In this document: positions 4,812-7,487 of the stretch, one piece after another | How positions within the stretch are numbered: position 1 is the first letter of the stretch | How the letters are laid out: every line of letters begins with the position of its first letter | Origin: an uncultured bacterium | GTDB lineage: Bacteria > Eisenbacteria > RBG-16-71-46 > CAIMUX01 | Reading direction: 5' to 3' | Length of the DNA stretch: 7,487 nucleotides | Assembly: GCA_946886185.1 (NCBI GenBank) | Contig: CAMPIC010000129.1 | Coordinates: 1 to 7,487 of the forward strand | The notes under the pieces: generated by a model | Told to the model about the DNA's origin: nothing | What the model saw: the letters and a program-made list of their open reading frames with translations, nothing else | The model's database searches: none | Translations under genes and position numbers: made by a program

Positions 4812-7019
4812 CTATCGGCCGGCGAGTCGAATGAACCGAGTGGCCGCGCGCGCGCCGGATGCTCCGCGCGCCTGCACGAACCAGACGCCGGATGCCGGCG
4901 GATCCCAGGAAATTTCCACCGACTCGCCGCGCCCGAGGGAGCGCGACCAGTGCGCGTGCGCCCGGCCCTGGACGTCGACGACGCGGATTTCCAGATGGTC
5001 CTCGATCGGGGAACGCAGGAACAACCGAACCGCCGCCCGGGCCGGGTTGGGGCCTGCGGTCAAAGAAACCGACAACGAAGAACGTGCGGGCTCGACCGTG
5101 GACGCGTTCGACACAGATCCTAGAATTCTCCCATACGTGCCCGCCACCAGGTATCCGGACGGGATCGCTTCGACGTCGTCGTAGTAGTAGCTGATCGGCG
5201 TGTAAATGGAGTGCCAGCTGATCCCGCCGTCCTCCGTCTCCCAGACCGACTGGTCCAGGTCGCGACTGTATCCGTGGAGCGGCGTGTCGAAGTCCAACCT
5301 TTGATACGGGCCGGTGTGCGTCACGCTCCAATGGGCGCCCCCATCGGTGGTGCGGTAGGCTCCGTTCACTCCGACCGCGACTCCGGTATCGAGATCGATC
5401 CAGTGCATGTCGTGCGGCTCGTCCGCGCCCAGGAATCCGCTGGGCGAGCGCGAGATCCAGCTCGCTCCGCCGTCCGTCGTGTGCCAGAGACTGGGCTGGG
5501 TTTCCCCGCCTCCGACATAGCCATGGAGCGGATCCAGGAAGGAGATGCAGAAGAATCTCTGATTGGTCGGGAGTCCGGAGTTGCGAAGATGCCAACTGGC
5601 GCCGCCATCGGTCGTGCGGAAGACATAGTTGATTGTCGAGCCGCCATAGGTCGCCGCGAACGCGACGACCGCGCTCGGAGCCGCGAAGGAAACTGCCGCC
5701 CCTACGCTGCCCCCCGGCAATGTGACCGCCTGCCAGGTGGCGCCGTCATCCGAAGAACGCGCCACTCTGCTCGGAGAGGAGGTGCCCCCCGCGTACCAGG
5801 TTGAACCGCTGCTCGCGATCGCGAAGAAGTGCGTGAACGGCATCCCCAATGCCGGCAAGAACCAGGTACGTCCAAAGTCCGTGCTCTGGATCCATCCGCC
5901 GTCGTATCCACCCGCAAAGCAAGTCCCTCGATCGTTCGACTCGACCACGAGGAGCGCTCGAGACTGCGTGAGCGCCAGGGTGGCGTTGAGCCAGCTCGAC
6001 CCGCCGTCGTCGCTCCACAGGAGATCTCCCGCATCGCTTACCGCGACGAGCCGACCACTCGGCGCGCGGGTCAATTCGTGAATCCCCGACACCGTCTGGT
6101 TGCCGTACTGCTGCGTCCAGGTCAATCCGTCGTCGGTCGTCTTCCAGATCTCCGCTCCTTCGGCGGCGGTGCAGATCCAGCGTGTGGATACGTCCACGAG
6201 GACCGCTTCCTGCTGGTAGATCGGAGCCACGCCAGGATTCCCGTGCTTGGGAAACCAGCTCGCCCCTCCGTTGGTGGTGCGATAGGTCGTGAAGTCGACG
6301 AGGATCCAGCCGTTGTTCGCATCGAGGAACTGGATGTCGCCGGGGAAGAAGAAGTTCTCGACCACCCCGGGAATGCTTTGCCACGACATTCCGCCGTTGG
6401 TCGTGGCGCGGGCGCGCAAGGGGCCGATAACATAGCCGCGCTGCGCGTCGTGCCACCATTGGTCGACCAGCTCCTGCCCCCCGAGCGCGGGCATCTGCGT
6501 CCACGAAGCGCCATCGTCCAGCGAGCGGTAGACCTGCCCTCCTGCTCCGACCGAGGAGATCGTCGCGCTGTCGATGCGGAACAGGTTGTAGAAGCTGGCC
6601 GGCGGCTCGACCGCGACGGGCTGCCATGTGGTGCCCTCGTCCGTGCTGCGGAAGATCCCCGGCTCGCTGCCGGCGGCCAGCAACGCTCCTTCTCCGTCGA
6701 AGATCAGATCGCGCAGGTCGGCCGTGAATTCGCCGAGCCGCGTGCGATCTTCCCAGGTGGCTCCACCGTCGATCGTGCGCAGCGATGTTCCCAGATCCCC
6801 GACTGCATAGCCGATGAAGTCGTCCTGCAGCTCGATCGCGCGGATCGGATTGCCCTGAGGCGACGGATTCCCCCAGAAAAACTCCGATCGTGCAGACTCG
6901 AAGGCTCCGAGCGACAAAGATCCGACCAGGCCGATGCGCAACAGCAGGATCGGCACCGAGCGGGCGAGTATCGGTCGGATCTTTTGCGACGGCCAGCTCC
7001 GCAACATGCGTGGATCCAT
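4812..7019 (-). CDS. Exported YCF48/BNR-repeat beta-propeller protein with FlgD/T9SS-type C-terminal domain
   Basis: A 735-residue exported protein of unknown role. A basic start and hydrophobic VPILLLRIGLVGSLSLGAF (22-40) make a Sec signal peptide, likely cut near SARS (42-45). Residues about 55-637 are propeller blades: thirteen Asp-box-like motifs of the form T-x-D-x-G-x-[ST]-W begin at 82, 125, 166, 206, 248, 294, 336, 379, 422, 469, 514, 557 and 595, spaced 38-47 residues, and a final box-less GYLVAGTYGRILGS (622-635) gives about fourteen blades. This pattern matches YCF48/HCF136-like and sialidase-like propellers. No sialidase catalytic arrangement was recognised, so binding or scaffolding is likelier than catalysis. 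The last 90 residues (GPNPARAAVRLFL to TRFIRLAGR) resemble a FlgD/type-A sorting domain, as in the neighbouring protease. The first ATG is supported by AGGAG 9 nt upstream. Confidence 0.9.
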   Translation of the reverse strand: MDPRMLRSWPSQKIRPILARSVPILLLRIGLVGSLSLGAFESARSEFFWGNPSPQGNPIRAIELQDDFIGYAVGDLGTSLRTIDGGATWEDRTRLGEFTADLRDLIFDGEGALLAAGSEPGIFRSTDEGTTWQPVAVEPPASFYNLFRIDSATISSVGAGGQVYRSLDDGASWTQMPALGGQELVDQWWHDAQRGYVIGPLRARATTNGGMSWQSIPGVVENFFFPGDIQFLDANNGWILVDFTTYRTTNGGASWFPKHGNPGVAPIYQQEAVLVDVSTRWICTAAEGAEIWKTTDDGLTWTQQYGNQTVSGIHELTRAPSGRLVAVSDAGDLLWSDDGGSSWLNATLALTQSRALLVVESNDRGTCFAGGYDGGWIQSTDFGRTWFLPALGMPFTHFFAIASSGSTWYAGGTSSPSRVARSSDDGATWQAVTLPGGSVGAAVSFAAPSAVVAFAATYGGSTINYVFRTTDGGASWHLRNSGLPTNQRFFCISFLDPLHGYVGGGETQPSLWHTTDGGASWISRSPSGFLGADEPHDMHWIDLDTGVAVGVNGAYRTTDGGAHWSVTHTGPYQRLDFDTPLHGYSRDLDQSVWETEDGGISWHSIYTPISYYYDDVEAIPSGYLVAGTYGRILGSVSNASTVEPARSSLSVSLTAGPNPARAAVRLFLRSPIEDHLEIRVVDVQGRAHAHWSRSLGRGESVEISWDPPASGVWFVQARGASGARAATRFIRLAGR

Positions 7020-7310
7020 GACGATGAACTCCTATCGAGCCGATCCTGGGTGACGATCACGGAAAGTGATCCCGAGGCCATACACGAAGTGGAACCGCCG
7101 CGAAGGGCGCACCGGCCCAACGTACTCTCGACGACTCCCCGCGGCGACTTGTCCGCGAATTTCCCGGACGCAGAGTTCTGCTCTCTGCCTCGCGGGTGTT
7201 TGCCACGATGCGCAGCAATAGGTCGAATCACCATTCAGTGTAATACCTCTAACCAACCTTCCCTGCGCCGGGTCGATGCAGCTTCCTGACATCGACTCCC
7301 ATCAGCCCCA
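7020..7310 (-). other. Hairpin-rich leader of the propeller gene
   Basis: This 291-bp non-coding stretch upstream of the propeller gene contains perfect inverted repeats at 7055-7071 (GATCAC/GTGATC, 5-nt loop), 7151-7169 (GTCCG/CGGAC), 7170-7188 (GCAGAG/CTCTGC) and 7270-7298 (GTCGATG/CATCGAC plus two outer pairs, one a wobble). The ribosome binding site AGGAG is at 7033-7029. A visibly AT-richer patch at about 7205-7260 is the best place for a promoter, but no convincing -35/-10 pair was found. No known riboswitch was recognised. Confidence 0.4.
7029..7033 (-). promoter_or_regulatory. Ribosome binding site of the propeller gene
   Basis: AGGAG on the minus strand lies 9 nt before the ATG at 7019-7017. 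It supports that start over the next in-frame Met four codons later, although both leave the signal peptide intact. Confidence 0.7.
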
Positions 7311-7487
7311 CGCTCCTGGCGGGGAAGGTGCGTGGCACGGATCTGGTGCGGATCACTCCCGTCGCGGGAGTGCGTGGCACGGATTTGGGTGCGGATCGCT
7401 CCCGTCGCGGGAGTGGGTGGCACGGATCTGGTGATCACTCCCGGCGCGGGAGTGCGTGGCACGGATCTGGTGCGGATCACTCCCGGC
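7311..7487 (+). repeat. Palindromic repeat family A, cluster 2 (four units plus a partial fifth)
   Basis: Units start at 7311, 7354, 7397, 7436 and 7478 (spacing 43, 43, 39 and 42 bp); the fifth is cut by the window end. Units 2 to 4 begin with C[AG]CTCCCG[GT]CGCGGGAGTG, an 8-bp stem with a GCG or TCG loop; units 1-4 all carry an identical GTGGCACGGAT and then a version of TTGGTGCGGAT. Unit 1 has a degenerate stem (CGCTCCTGGCGGGGAAGGTG) but an intact second half, as expected for an array edge. Orientation equals that of cluster 1. Read on the other strand the array gives a repetitive IRATHSR-like peptide, which is not a real protein. Confidence 0.9.

Noticed and set aside
4249..5595. Long minus-strand open frame crossing both repeat families
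   Set aside because: It overlaps the true propeller frame and the protease end, and its repetitive peptides (THSRAGS, DERAPCWS) come from reading the DNA repeats.
5829..7289. Plus-strand open frame of 486 codons opposite the propeller gene and its leader
   Set aside because: The translated product is Arg/Pro-rich with no domain, while the opposite strand shows regular propeller repeats, a signal peptide and a good ribosome binding site.
7311..7487. CRISPR array
   Set aside because: The segments between the conserved parts are short and mostly shared between units, not unique 30-40 bp spacers, and no cas gene is visible.
4356..7487. Composite transposon or integron cassette bounded by the direct repeats
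   Set aside because: No transposase, integrase or target-site duplication is visible; the repeats themselves are tandem palindromes, so only recombination potential can be claimed.

Overview
The window is about 7.5 kb of high-GC DNA (roughly 60-65% G+C by eye). It holds three complete protein genes separated by long intergenic stretches. One is aspartyl-tRNA synthetase. The other two encode large exported proteins, a subtilisin-type protease and a YCF48/BNR-type beta-propeller, and each ends in an immunoglobulin-like C-terminal domain of the FlgD/type-IX-sorting kind (PNP start, beta-rich, ASGIYLYR/KMLL-like end in the protease). High GC plus paralogous secreted proteins with such C-terminal domains suggests an uncultured FCB-group or neighbouring phylum (for example Candidatus Eisenbacteria or Latescibacteria). 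That placement is inference; no 16S or other taxonomic marker beyond aspS is present.

Layout, left to right. Positions 1-284 lie downstream of aspS and hold a probable aspS terminator, a GC-rich foldable segment, and a minus-strand Shine-Dalgarno plus ATG at the very edge that probably starts the next gene outside the window. aspS occupies 285-2063 on the minus strand. A 458-bp divergent intergenic region (2064-2521) carries three copies of the palindrome GAGCGCTC and several small hairpins. The S8 protease gene runs 2522-4312 on the plus strand. Between it and the convergent propeller gene lie about 500 bp of non-coding DNA packed with two repeat families and two possible terminators, one facing each way. 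The propeller gene runs 7019-4812 on the minus strand behind a hairpin-rich 290-bp leader. The window ends inside a second cluster of the first repeat family.

Nothing indicates an operon: aspS and the protease are divergent, the protease and the propeller convergent. The two exported proteins are likely to share a secretion and surface-anchoring route because both have a Sec-type signal peptide and a related C-terminal domain; a direct functional partnership is not shown.

The most unusual content is the repeat landscape. A roughly 40-43 bp palindromic repeat (8-bp stem, 3-nt loop, then GTGGCACGGAT) occurs in two tandem clusters in the same orientation on either side of the propeller gene, one degenerate and one nearly homogeneous. 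A second repeat of about 60-67 bp sits beside the degenerate cluster. No transposase, recombinase, CRISPR-associated gene or phage gene is visible.
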